From Erysipelotrichales bacterium (GTDB lineage Bacteria; Bacillota_I; Bacilli_A; RF39; UBA660): 64,000 nucleotides of DNA. This document shows positions 43,488 to 52,791 of the stretch, piece by piece. How positions within the stretch are numbered: position 1 is the first letter of the stretch; every line of letters starts with the position of its first letter. The translations under genes were made by a program, and so were the position numbers. The notes under the pieces are model-generated. The model made no database searches. It was not told where the DNA came from and saw only the letters and a list, made by a program, of their open reading frames with translations. The stretch spans positions 1 to 64,000 of the forward strand of contig JAFLUY010000005.1 in assembly GCA_022508565.1 (NCBI GenBank), in the 5' to 3' direction.

Positions 43488-44144
43488 TGTCTTAATAATC
43501 CATTTAATATCTTCAATTGATTTATCTATATTAAATATACCATTGCCAATTGGATAATAAACTGAATAAAAATCATATGAATTACCATTTATTTCTTTAA
43601 CAAATTTTTGTTTTCTAGTTTCAGATACACTTATCTTTTTTTCTAGTACAATTGAACTAACTTGATTCCCAAATAAAATTATTACTTTTGGTTTGATTAT
43701 TTCAAATTCGCATTCCAAAAATTTTTTATATTGTAAAAATACCGAATCAGGTAAAGGTCTTGCATCTATTTGAGTACATTTACCTAAGTTAGTTATAAAT
43801 ACTTTATGTTTTCTAACATTAGCATAAACAGACTCTGCAAATTCAACTGTCCAATCACTACCTTTAATTGATCGAACTTCCTCATAAATATCTTTATCTA
43901 AAAGACCTACTTTATAAAAAAGGGTCCAAATATTTTTTGTTCCGATCCATGGAGATTTAGGCCCAACCCATTCTTTACTTGATGCCACATTTCTTCCTGT
44001 TGGATTCATAAATACAAAACAAATATCAGGATTTTCACTGCAACCGCCATTGTATATGGAATCTAGTTCTTTTGCTCCATACTTTCTCTGTAATTTATCA
44101 TATTCAATTTTTAAATCCTCTAAAGTATTATAAGTTTTAATCAT
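43479..44144 (-). CDS. UDG-superfamily protein (non-Fe-S)
   Basis: A 221-residue protein with the uracil-DNA-glycosylase-superfamily core: motif A region FVFMNPTGRNVAS, then ITNLGKCTQ, KPKVIILFGNQVSS and a late VYYPIGNG in the motif B position. It lacks the cysteine cluster of family 4 and the canonical active-site Asn/His pair is not obvious. The substrate may be a non-uracil base. AGAGGAGT precedes the ATG. It lies just upstream of the toxin-antitoxin locus and the glycosylase operon on the same strand. Confidence 0.7.
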   Translation of the reverse strand: MIKTYNTLEDLKIEYDKLQRKYGAKELDSIYNGGCSENPDICFVFMNPTGRNVASSKEWVGPKSPWIGTKNIWTLFYKVGLLDKDIYEEVRSIKGSDWTVEFAESVYANVRKHKVFITNLGKCTQIDARPLPDSVFLQYKKFLECEFEIIKPKVIILFGNQVSSIVLEKKISVSETRKQKFVKEINGNSYDFYSVYYPIGNGIFNIDKSIEDIKWIIKTIR

Positions 44145-44156
44145 TTTTTACTCCTC

Positions 44157-44662
44157 TTATTTTATTTCTAACTTTGTAGTATCAGGATTAATTCCAGAAT
44201 CTTCAGTTAAGAATGAATATAACATACTAAAAGTTTTATAATAATTAATATTCATCGCAGTTACTAGTTTTTCTGGTCTTCCATTATTAAGTTCAAAGTA
44301 GTTTTCTGAATCCCTTCTTTTTTGTTCAGCTTTCCATGTAATGTAATGATAGTTATAAGATGATATTAAATCTAATAAATAATAGATTATTGGATCAACT
44401 TTTTCCTGATCAAAGTCATTAGGTAAATGAGAATCAATATATTCCACTATTTCTAAAATAGAAACATCATCTTTAAAATCTGTTAATTGTAATGCTTTTA
44501 ATTTTTCTAGTAAATACTTTCTAGAGCAATCAAGAGAAACTTTTAATCTTTAAGCATCACTACCTAAAGCTAAATAATTACTTTTTCTAATAAGAGATTC
44601 ATTTTATGGAAAATATCTCTCGTATCTATATCCAATGATTTTTGGTTTTCTAAATATTCCAT
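44157..44662 (-). pseudogene. Decayed gene with frameshift and in-frame stop
   Basis: The track shows only a 96-residue fragment (from a GTG at 44447). Reading upstream in the same frame continues open (LDCSRKYLLEKLKAL, then DDVSILEIVEYID) back to an in-frame TAA near 44552. Beyond that, a good start (GGTGGTAAA then ATG at 44662) opens a different frame that runs into TAG at a short A-run near 44585. Together they read as one former protein of about 168 residues with one frameshift and one stop. The family is unknown. Confidence 0.6.
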
Positions 44663-44711
44663 TTTACCACCTTGTTTATTTAGTATAACATTGATAAATT
44701 AAGTGTTACAA

Positions 44712-44736
44712 GAAAAAAGAGAGTCTAAACTCTCAA
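44712..44736 (-). terminator. Terminator of the 782-residue protein gene
   Basis: Stem GAGAGT / ACTCTC, then TTTTTTC on the minus strand; overlaps the coding end. Confidence 0.7.
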
Positions 44737-47073
44737 AGTTGGTACCGGATGTTTTGTTTCATCAACATCAATATAAGATTCTAATATTTCGTTAATATCA
44801 TCAGCACCTCTATTTATTAAATAGAAGATAAAGTACTTACTGACAAATTCACTTCCTGAAATTGATTTTTTTTGATTATGCATAAGTACTTCTGAATCTG
44901 GCTGAACATAATTTAATAAGTTATATTTTTCAAAATAATCTAATATTGTAAAATCTTCACCTTTTACTTTTCTATCTAATACATCAAGGTTTGATACAAA
45001 TCCTTTATATTTATCTTTTGTACTTACTTCTCTTGGATCACGATGTAATAATTTATCAAGAATCATTAAATCTTGTGCTTCAGAGCCTACATAGTTTTCA
45101 ATACCAAAATGTTTAGCTAAAGATTTTAAATGGTACTCATCACTATAGTATGCAAATCCACCCATTCTCAATGCTTCTCTTAGATCATCACCTGAGTAAG
45201 GTACTGAAGATAAATCAGGCACTACTATATCATCCTCTGTAATTTCTGCTTTAACTTCCTCTAAAACTGAAGGATCAACATCTATTTTATGTTTACTTTC
45301 ATCTAATAAGACTTTTATTTCATCTTTTGTTAAGGCATCTGGTGATGTTGGCGCTGTAACTTGCTCTTCTATTTTTGAACCTTTCTTATCAAAACGATCT
45401 AAATGTCTTAGGTTATCTAAAATTATTTTATCGTGAATTGGATCGCCTTGATAATTTGAAATATTAAAATGTTCTGCTAACGCTTTAATATATTCAAAGT
45501 CAGTGTAATAACCACCTGTAGTTAACGCATCTCTTAAATCATCGCCTGAATAGGCAACATCTGATAAATCAGGTATTAATACTTGTTTATCATTCATAAA
45601 TTCATGTGTTTCTGTTTCATTTAAAGCATCAACATCTATTTTTCTTTCAACTGTAGTACTGCTCTCGTTTTCTAATTCTTCAGCAGCTTGTATTGAACTA
45701 ATTACTTGATCTATTCCAGCTTCAAGTTCTTTTAATTCATCATCTTCCTCTGCGCTTGGAGTAAAGTCATCAGGTAATACTAAATCTTCTGATGCTGCTA
45801 CTTCTTCAATTAACTCACTAGTATTAAGTACTGCAGGGTCATCAGTTACACCTGCAAGTAAACTATCTAAATATTTTTCTTCATCTCTTTTTTCTAATGT
45901 TCCTTTATTTTCATTAATAGGTGTATCATCTGAAACGGTTTCTTGAGTTTCTCCAACTATTTCTGAAATTGGCTCAATATCAGGGAATGCTATATCTTCT
46001 AGAGAAGTAGCATTAACAACTGAAATACTTTCTGGTTCTAGTTCTCCTGAAACAATTTCTTCAGGCTCATTAGATTCTTCCTGAACAATAGGTCCATAAA
46101 TATTGTCTAATTCATTTTCTACAAGAGGAAGCTTTAGACAATCAACCATTATAACATTCCAATCTGGAAATCTCTTCTTTGTTGTTTCTACAGCTGTATC
46201 TATAAAATCTTGATTTTGTTCAAGTGTTTTTTTAATAATATCACGCATAGCAACATATTTATTGCTTGCTTTATCATAATATGCACTGAAGGACTCACCG
46301 TCACTCATTTTAAATGATTCTTGTCCTAAATATTCTTGTAGAGTTTCAACCATTGCATCATGAACAGCAGAACAGAAAGTCGCTGTTGAACTTTTATAAT
46401 TCGAATAATGTTGTTGATATCCATACCACGATGATGTTATATCATATATTGGTAAAACTGTTTTTGTTTTTCTCTTAGTTTCTTCACTTATATTATCTAG
46501 TAAATTAAGTGTTGCTTCTAAATCTTTTGAAGAACATCTTAATCTTATAGGCGCATTAGATCCAGCTTCTACAAATTGAAGTGTTGGAGTTATTATTCTT
46601 AACCTATCTAAATTTTTATCTTTAATATTTTTATATAATTCATTTAATACAGAAATAAAATCTTCAGGACTTACTTTAATAATAAATTCGTGTGATAAAT
46701 GTGCAAAACCTTTTTCATCTAATAAGCCTTTGGATCCAAAAACTAAAGTAGGATGCTTTTGGATGAATTCCTCAATATTTTTTCTTTCATCTCTTCCTGC
46801 ATTAAGTCTTTCTTCTTCACTCAATGATAAGTATGCTTCTTTGCCATTATATTTTGAGAATAAATTGTTTAACATTAACTCATTAATAAAACTATCTTCA
46901 TCAGTAGAAGATATTTTGCCTGAGTTAGTTTTATCCATTTCAACACAGTTCATTAACGAAAGTGACTCATTGTAAAATGGCATATTTGAATTTAAAAATG
47001 CATCAATTACTGATTTTATCAATTCATCTGTAACTATAACTTCTGTATTCTCTCTAAATGTTTTTATATCCAT
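44725..47073 (-). CDS. Large uncharacterised protein with acidic linker and duplicated C-terminal domain
   Basis: A 782-residue soluble protein. The N-terminal 320 residues are of mixed fold with no known motif. Residues about 330-480 are a low-complexity linker rich in Glu, Asp and Ser. Two related units of about 70 residues follow: PDLSDVAYSGDDLRDAL and PDLSSVPYSGDDLREAL, each continuing with a 'LA.HF.I.NY.G' segment and a 'D..ILD.L' helix. There is no membrane segment. The name of the family is unknown to me. GGGTGAT precedes the ATG. Confidence 0.7.
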   Translation of the reverse strand: MDIKTFRENTEVIVTDELIKSVIDAFLNSNMPFYNESLSLMNCVEMDKTNSGKISSTDEDSFINELMLNNLFSKYNGKEAYLSLSEEERLNAGRDERKNIEEFIQKHPTLVFGSKGLLDEKGFAHLSHEFIIKVSPEDFISVLNELYKNIKDKNLDRLRIITPTLQFVEAGSNAPIRLRCSSKDLEATLNLLDNISEETKRKTKTVLPIYDITSSWYGYQQHYSNYKSSTATFCSAVHDAMVETLQEYLGQESFKMSDGESFSAYYDKASNKYVAMRDIIKKTLEQNQDFIDTAVETTKKRFPDWNVIMVDCLKLPLVENELDNIYGPIVQEESNEPEEIVSGELEPESISVVNATSLEDIAFPDIEPISEIVGETQETVSDDTPINENKGTLEKRDEEKYLDSLLAGVTDDPAVLNTSELIEEVAASEDLVLPDDFTPSAEEDDELKELEAGIDQVISSIQAAEELENESSTTVERKIDVDALNETETHEFMNDKQVLIPDLSDVAYSGDDLRDALTTGGYYTDFEYIKALAEHFNISNYQGDPIHDKIILDNLRHLDRFDKKGSKIEEQVTAPTSPDALTKDEIKVLLDESKHKIDVDPSVLEEVKAEITEDDIVVPDLSSVPYSGDDLREALRMGGFAYYSDEYHLKSLAKHFGIENYVGSEAQDLMILDKLLHRDPREVSTKDKYKGFVSNLDVLDRKVKGEDFTILDYFEKYNLLNYVQPDSEVLMHNQKKSISGSEFVSKYFIFYLINRGADDINEILESYIDVDETKHPVPTLRV

Positions 47074-47131
47074 ACTATCACCCTAGCATATTTTATTATA
47101 GAAACATTATATCATATTTTTAGAAAAAATG

Positions 47132-47162
47132 AAAAAAAAGAGTGCTAATTATAGACTCTTTT
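47132..47162 (-). terminator. Terminator of the alpha-CTD-like gene
   Basis: Inverted repeat AAAAGAGT / ACTCTTTT with a run of T's on the minus strand, overlapping the stop codon. Confidence 0.6.
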
Positions 47163-47369
47163 ATTTAAATCTAAACCTAACAATTGTAACTTTATTACAA
47201 TTTGTTTAATATCAGCGTCTTTTAAACCAAATTCCTTAAGTTTTTTTCTGTTCAAAATCCATAAATCTTCAATCTTATTTATTTGATTATCTTTAAGTAT
47301 TTTTTCGATATTTTTATCTAAATCCAAAATATCAATAACTTCGTTAATATAGATATTATTTTTTGCCAT
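47145..47369 (-). CDS. Stand-alone RNA-polymerase alpha-CTD-like protein
   Basis: A 74-residue all-helical protein. IDILDLDKNIEKILKDNQI, IEDLWILNRKKLKEFGL and a final LQLLGLDLNKR follow closely the helix order of the RpoA C-terminal domain (helix-hairpin-helix contacting DNA and regulators), without the N-terminal assembly domain. It could bind DNA or other proteins. The ATG follows GAGGTAT. Its role is unknown. Confidence 0.6.
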   Translation of the reverse strand: MAKNNIYINEVIDILDLDKNIEKILKDNQINKIEDLWILNRKKLKEFGLKDADIKQIVIKLQLLGLDLNKRVYN

Positions 47370-47470
47370 AGATATACCTCATCAAATAATATTTCTATAA
47401 TAATTATAACATTTTTAAGAATGGCAATGTAAGAAAAAAATACAAGAGATTTTCTTACATTTTATTTTAA

Positions 47471-48295
47471 TTACATTCTAACACTAGGCTCTTTAGATAA
47501 CTTTGCAATAACTAAATCAAGTATTTCTTTTTTCTCAGGTATTACTCTAAAATCAGCAGAAATTTCAGATATTATACTTGAAATAATTGGTTTTGTTTCT
47601 TCATCAACAGTTTTTTCATTCATAATAGCATATAAATAATAATATTCATCTGAATTAACAAAAGTCATTATTAATGAATTAACAAAATCACTAGAAGAAT
47701 CACTATAATAGATTAAGTCGGCAAATGTAATAACTCCAAGTTTTAACATTTTAATTATAATATTTTTTATAATTATTGCCTCTTCGTATTGATTATCTTT
47801 TTTTTCTAGACAATCAAAATTATTAATTACAAATTGAGTAATTGAATCTGGTTTATTAGCTTCATTTATATAAGAAACACTTTTAGAAGATAATATATCA
47901 TTTAAAAATACTAAAGAAATAGAGTAATCTTCTACATTTAATGTAGAAAGTAAACTAAATACACTGTTTATTACACTTGTAATTGTTTGTTCATTTAAAT
48001 TGCCATTTTTTAACGCATGTAATAAAAGTTCAAAATACTCTATTTTTCCTAAAAGCATCTTATAAATAGGTGTAGTTAAGAATTCATGATTTAAATCTAA
48101 AAATTCACTTAAGTAAGCCATAAACTCTTTATTATCTATTGAATGCATACGAATAATATCAAGATTATCTTGAATAGACAAATTTATATCAACACTGTTA
48201 TTGCTTATGGCTGATGAAAATAACATAAGATCAGTCTTTGCAGTTGATCTTGATACAAGAATATTCTTTATATTTACAAGTGCATCAAAGTCCAT
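47471..48295 (-). CDS. Uncharacterised helical protein
   Basis: A 274-residue protein predicted to be nearly all helical, with repeated Leu/Ile/Ser heptad-like stretches and no membrane segment or catalytic motif. The pattern could suit a HEAT/ARM-like solenoid. GAAGGGGTAG precedes the ATG. It is divergent from the gene at 48411. No function is proposed. Confidence 0.55.
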   Translation of the reverse strand: MDFDALVNIKNILVSRSTAKTDLMLFSSAISNNSVDINLSIQDNLDIIRMHSIDNKEFMAYLSEFLDLNHEFLTTPIYKMLLGKIEYFELLLHALKNGNLNEQTITSVINSVFSLLSTLNVEDYSISLVFLNDILSSKSVSYINEANKPDSITQFVINNFDCLEKKDNQYEEAIIIKNIIIKMLKLGVITFADLIYYSDSSSDFVNSLIMTFVNSDEYYYLYAIMNEKTVDEETKPIISSIISEISADFRVIPEKKEILDLVIAKLSKEPSVRM

Positions 48296-48410
48296 ACTAC
48301 CCCTTCTTTTGGCTGTTTATTATAGTATTAATTAGGCATTTTGTCAAAGAAAATCATTTACAATTCAAAAAAATAATACTATACTTTTATTATATAGGAG
48401 ACTAATAAAC

Positions 48411-48860
48411 ATGGAAGAAGTAGCTAATTTAATAAATATTGCCAAGAATGTTATCGAGCAACTTGAAAATAACATATTTTCAACTCGTCAATTAAAATAT
48501 ATAGTTGTTAAATCTGCAACAACTATAATGCAAGAAAGAATTGAAGCGTTTGAAGATTTAATTACTTTCCCAAATGTAAACTACGAAATGATAAATAATA
48601 TGAAGTACGAGCTAAATAATATGATAGATTCAGTTGAACAAATTGGTAATCTTTTTAGAGAAAATGAAAATAGTATAATAATTATAGACGGGGACGGAAA
48701 CTTTAAAGCCGAACCAGCATTATTCCATGTTGAATTAGAGAAAAAATCTTATATTGATCAAACATATCAAAAGCCTGAAGTTGATGATTATATGAGATAT
48801 GTTGATTCTAGAGATGTTGAAAGTATGTTAACTGAAGAAAAATACGGAATAAAATTATAA
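48411..48860 (+). CDS. Uncharacterised small soluble protein
   Basis: A 149-residue protein with long N-terminal helices (IAKNVIEQLENN, then MIDSVEQIGNLFREN), a short strand pair (IIIIDGDGNFKAEP) and an acidic tail. No family is recognised. TAGGAGAC precedes the ATG. It ends at a bidirectional terminator. Confidence 0.55.
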   Translation: MEEVANLINIAKNVIEQLENNIFSTRQLKYIVVKSATTIMQERIEAFEDLITFPNVNYEMINNMKYELNNMIDSVEQIGNLFRENENSIIIIDGDGNFKAEPALFHVELEKKSYIDQTYQKPEVDDYMRYVDSRDVESMLTEEKYGIKL

Positions 48861-48888
48861 AAAAAGAGGAAATTACTTTCCTCTTTTA
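48861..48888. terminator. Bidirectional terminator
   Basis: Stem AAAAGAGGAAA / TTTCCTCTTTT with a four-base loop, between convergent genes. Confidence 0.8.
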
Positions 48889-49820
48889 ATTTGATCTAAC
48901 ATCTTTAATTCAGTTAAATATAATTCATAATTTTGTCTTTGCTTTTTAGCAATTACTTGTAATATTAAACCTGTTATACCTAAAAGTATGGCAATAGTTA
49001 TAATGAAACAAGCAAATATTAAACTTGGAAACTTTTCAACATAGCCAGTTTGAAAATATCCAACAAATGGTGGTATTAAAAATACTACACCAAATATTCC
49101 AAGAATAGTAGCAATTATACTAAAGAATAAAGCAGGTCTATATTCTTTAAATAAAGATCCAATTGTTTTTAATACTTTTAAACCATCTGATACTGTATTA
49201 AGTTTTGAGACGCTTCCTTCAGGTCTATTTCTATACATTACAGGAATTTCTACCAATTTATAATTTTTATCAACAGCATGGATAGTCATTTCTGTTTCAA
49301 TTTCAAATCCTTTTGATAAAACAGGAAAACCTTTTACAAAATCATAAGAAAATGCTCTGTAACCTGTCATAATATCTTTTATATTATTTTTAAAAATAAA
49401 GTTAATTAATTTACGAACTAAGAGATTACCAAAGTTATGGAATGCTCTTTTATTTTCTTTAAAGTAAGTTGATGATAATCTATCGCCTATTACCATATCA
49501 GCCCTTCCAGATAAAATAAAATCACACATCTCTTTAGCATTTTCTGCAGGATATGTATCATCGCCATCAATCATCAAGTAACAATCAGCATCAATATCTC
49601 TAAACATACTTCTAATAACATTACCTTTACCTTGACGATATTCATATCTAACTTCTGCACCAGCAGATGCTGCTATTTTATCTGTACCATCAGTTGAATT
49701 ATTATCATAAACATAAATTGTTGCATTCGGTAAAGCACGCTTATAGTCAGTTACAACTTTTTTTACTGTTTTAGCTTCGTTATAACATGGTATTAAAACA
49801 GCAATACTATTCTTTTTCAC
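48873..49820 (-). CDS. Family 2 glycosyltransferase (DPM1/ArnC-like) with two membrane helices
   Basis: About 315 residues. The GT2 core has VLIPCYNEAKTV, YVYDNNSTDGT and the metal motif DGDDTYP; DIMTGYRAFSYDFV and RPEGSVSKLNT are typical of dolichyl/undecaprenyl-phosphate sugar transferases. Two C-terminal membrane helices anchor it. It probably transfers a sugar to undecaprenyl phosphate for surface polymer decoration. The GTG at 49820 after AGGTGAT is preferred; it overlaps the upstream gene, so the pair is coupled. Confidence 0.88.
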   Translation of the reverse strand: MKKNSIAVLIPCYNEAKTVKKVVTDYKRALPNATIYVYDNNSTDGTDKIAASAGAEVRYEYRQGKGNVIRSMFRDIDADCYLMIDGDDTYPAENAKEMCDFILSGRADMVIGDRLSSTYFKENKRAFHNFGNLLVRKLINFIFKNNIKDIMTGYRAFSYDFVKGFPVLSKGFEIETEMTIHAVDKNYKLVEIPVMYRNRPEGSVSKLNTVSDGLKVLKTIGSLFKEYRPALFFSIIATILGIFGVVFLIPPFVGYFQTGYVEKFPSLIFACFIITIAILLGITGLILQVIAKKQRQNYELYLTELKMLDQIKRGK

Positions 49821-51645
49821 GATTATCACCTCTTATTACCTTTAATAATAACATAATTAACGCCGGAAGTACAAAAATATATGGCATTGCATATCTAAAA
49901 TATGTATTTGCTGGACCTAATATACAGAATATTAATGATCCATATAAAGGCACTAAACTAATTAAATATTTTTTATTTTTAGTTACTAATAAATAAACAG
50001 AAAGTATTAAGATTACCCAGGTATTAATTGCTATATTAGATATTAAACCAATAACTGGTATAAATGGGAATATATTGGCATAAATCGTGATTACATTTCT
50101 TAAACCATCTAAGTTGTTATAGTGATAATCAACTAAATCATTTTGAGTTACTCTTTCATCAAATTCCGTATAAACATACCACTTATGAGCATTAGGATAA
50201 AAGTAACCATAAATATTATTCATTGTTGCATCAACATAAATATCTGGATGTTTTACTAACCCTTTAAACCAAGCTTTAAAATATTTAGCTAAATCTGCAT
50301 TAGTAGTTTCCTTGTTGAATTTATTCTTAACTGGATCAGCTAAGTTTGGATCATATCTTGTAGCTAAAGTTTTATATTTTAAGATATAATCAATTATTTT
50401 TTTATCTTCACCCTTATAAAATTTTGGCTTTTCTTTAACTAATCTCGCAGTTTGTTGAAAAGGTACACTTAGCATCTCTCGAACAGATCCATCTGATATT
50501 CCAAGCGATGGAACTAAAATATTATCAAATGAATAAATCGATATAAAGAATAAAAGGAAAGTTATTAATATTCTTAATATATTTTTTCTAGAATAGAATA
50601 ATAAAACAAAGATAGTTAACGCAATTACATATACACCATTGTGTCTAAATAATGCTATAAATAACATAATAAAATAAAGTGGAATTAAATATTTTATATT
50701 TATTTGTTTATCTTTATAGTTTTCTACTATATCAAATACTTTTAATGTAAACAAAATCATAAATGCCGTATATAAAGTATCTTTAACAGCTGATAAGGAA
50801 TATAAAGTAAACATAGGAACAAACATATAAATGAGCAATACAATTAATCTCATTTTACTATTAATATTATGTTCCTTCAGAAATTTAATTGTATATGCTA
50901 ATACGGATGCATATATAAAGGACTGAATAAATGTATAAATAAATAAACCAAAATTATCATTTACAAAATGTCTTCCTATTTCTATTGCATAGCCTATCAT
51001 GAATGTTTGCAGCACAGGATGATGAGCTGTCATAAAAACATTTGGATCTCTTTGTATTACCCAATCAATATATTTAGTATGTTCATTGAAATACATCTTT
51101 ATTTGAAAAGATGGGTCTGGAGACAATACAATTGGATAAAATGCAAGCATACCTATACAAATAACAATAAATATACATACAAAAGAAGTTCTAAAAGGAT
51201 ATTTATTAAATATATCCATAAATTTACTTAAATATTTATTCTTAAACTTAATGTCCTTATCTTTAATTTTTGGTATATAATTATCCAATATTAAAAATAA
51301 ATGTGTAAAAATATAAGAAAAACCACATAACTTAATTACACTAATTATGAAGGTAGTGATATTTAAAAATATAAGTTTATAACTACCATAAGATGCATAG
51401 GATTCGCCTAATATCATAAATAATGCAAATATAATAGATAAAGCTTTTTTTAGTTTAGAAACATCCTTAACATTTTTCTTACTTATAAAATTATAAACTA
51501 ATATACTTGTAATCGCTATTGCCAAAACATTAATATTATAAAATACTTTAAAATCTAGGTCTTTAATATTATCTATTAAATATATGTTAATAAATAAACT
51601 GATTGCAACAAATATTGAGAACAATATTTTACTTATTTTTTTCAT
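49807..51645 (-). CDS. DUF6020-like polytopic membrane protein (GT-C-like)
   Basis: A 612-residue protein with about a dozen membrane helices. The region FYPIVLSPDPSFQIKMY and the following AHHPVLQTF resemble the DUF6020 family of putative GT-C-type membrane glycosyltransferases, where an acidic loop after the first helices is the likely active site. It is coupled to the GT2 gene, which may supply its lipid-linked sugar donor. AGTAGGGAG precedes the ATG. Confidence 0.75.
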   Translation of the reverse strand: MKKISKILFSIFVAISLFINIYLIDNIKDLDFKVFYNINVLAIAITSILVYNFISKKNVKDVSKLKKALSIIFALFMILGESYASYGSYKLIFLNITTFIISVIKLCGFSYIFTHLFLILDNYIPKIKDKDIKFKNKYLSKFMDIFNKYPFRTSFVCIFIVICIGMLAFYPIVLSPDPSFQIKMYFNEHTKYIDWVIQRDPNVFMTAHHPVLQTFMIGYAIEIGRHFVNDNFGLFIYTFIQSFIYASVLAYTIKFLKEHNINSKMRLIVLLIYMFVPMFTLYSLSAVKDTLYTAFMILFTLKVFDIVENYKDKQINIKYLIPLYFIMLFIALFRHNGVYVIALTIFVLLFYSRKNILRILITFLLFFISIYSFDNILVPSLGISDGSVREMLSVPFQQTARLVKEKPKFYKGEDKKIIDYILKYKTLATRYDPNLADPVKNKFNKETTNADLAKYFKAWFKGLVKHPDIYVDATMNNIYGYFYPNAHKWYVYTEFDERVTQNDLVDYHYNNLDGLRNVITIYANIFPFIPVIGLISNIAINTWVILILSVYLLVTKNKKYLISLVPLYGSLIFCILGPANTYFRYAMPYIFVLPALIMLLLKVIRGDNREKE

Positions 51646-51713
51646 GTTTTTATATTCTCCCTACTAAGAATAATTATACTATTAAAATTATGTAAAAACA
51701 ATCTTATACAACA

Positions 51714-51741
51714 CTAAAAAAAGAAGAAAACTCTTCTTTAA
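51714..51741 (-). terminator. Terminator
   Basis: Stem AAAGAAGA / TCTTCTTT with a four-base loop; T-run on the minus strand. Serves the gene ending at 51738. Confidence 0.65.
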
Positions 51742-52739
51742 TAATAGTCATACATTAATTCTTTTTGTTTTTCTATTACCTTAGGTGAAGAATATATAAT
51801 TATGCGATCTTCAATATTGGTTGGATAACAATCATCCATAAAGAATCCTTCACTTTCAAAAAATACATTTTTGTATTCATTTATATCATAATGGATATCA
51901 TCATCAAGTTGTCTAAATTTTCTTAAAAACCCTGAAACAATTATTCCATTTTTCTTTAAGAAACGTGATAAAACACTTGTAACATAATTTTTAAATATTA
52001 CTAATCGATCATCTAAATTTGCTTCATCAATAAACTCTGAAGTATAATCCATTATATTAGATAAATACATAAAAGCAAATTTGTCATTTAACTTATCATC
52101 AAGATCAAATAAAGATGAATATTTATATTCAATCTCAAAATCTTCTTCTCGTAATATTTTCTGGATTTTTTCATAGTTTTCATCAGTAAAATAACCTGCT
52201 TTATTTTCAATTGAACAATTAATATTTGGAAAACCAAATAAACCAAATTGTTCATACATTAAAGAAGTTTCAGTATTTCTTATTACTATTTTATCTTTAT
52301 TAATAACTTCATAAACTCCATCCCAATACTCTCTTGCTTCGGGATCCAAACAATCCTTAAATAACTCATAAATATCATAATCTAAAATTGTATCTCCACG
52401 ATCCATACCCATGAAGTATTTTGTATACATTTTCTTATCTAAACCTGATTTTATAAAAGCAATCTTTAATTTAGAATAGAATATTGTTAATTTATTAACA
52501 TCGAAAGCTACTATCTTTTTAGCACCATACAATAGTAAATCAAAAATCGCATCACCACTTCCAGTAACTGTTAGGACCTTCTGACCTTTAATATAATCTC
52601 TAAAGTGATGGAACACACTAGCAGAATCTTCAGTATTAAATGAGTATACTGGAGTATACCCAGCAAACTTCGTTTTAATATCTTTAAAATCTCTTCTTAG
52701 TATTTTACTTGCATGATAAATTGCCTCTCTTACATCCAT
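51738..52739 (-). CDS. DUF3419-like methyltransferase-fold protein
   Basis: About 333 residues. The segment VLTVTGSGDAIFDLLLYGAKK followed by IVAFDVN is a class I SAM-binding motif as seen in DUF3419 (BtaA-like) proteins. AFMYLSNIMDY sits at the motif IV position. The paralogue at 54341 shares the layout. A lipid or surface substrate is possible but not shown. The ATG at 52739 follows GGGGGTG. Confidence 0.68.
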   Translation of the reverse strand: MDVREAIYHASKILRRDFKDIKTKFAGYTPVYSFNTEDSASVFHHFRDYIKGQKVLTVTGSGDAIFDLLLYGAKKIVAFDVNKLTIFYSKLKIAFIKSGLDKKMYTKYFMGMDRGDTILDYDIYELFKDCLDPEAREYWDGVYEVINKDKIVIRNTETSLMYEQFGLFGFPNINCSIENKAGYFTDENYEKIQKILREEDFEIEYKYSSLFDLDDKLNDKFAFMYLSNIMDYTSEFIDEANLDDRLVIFKNYVTSVLSRFLKKNGIIVSGFLRKFRQLDDDIHYDINEYKNVFFESEGFFMDDCYPTNIEDRIIIYSSPKVIEKQKELMYDYY

Positions 52740-52791
52740 AATAACACCCCCATAAAAGTAAGTCATATTCTATCCCAATCATCATTTTATT

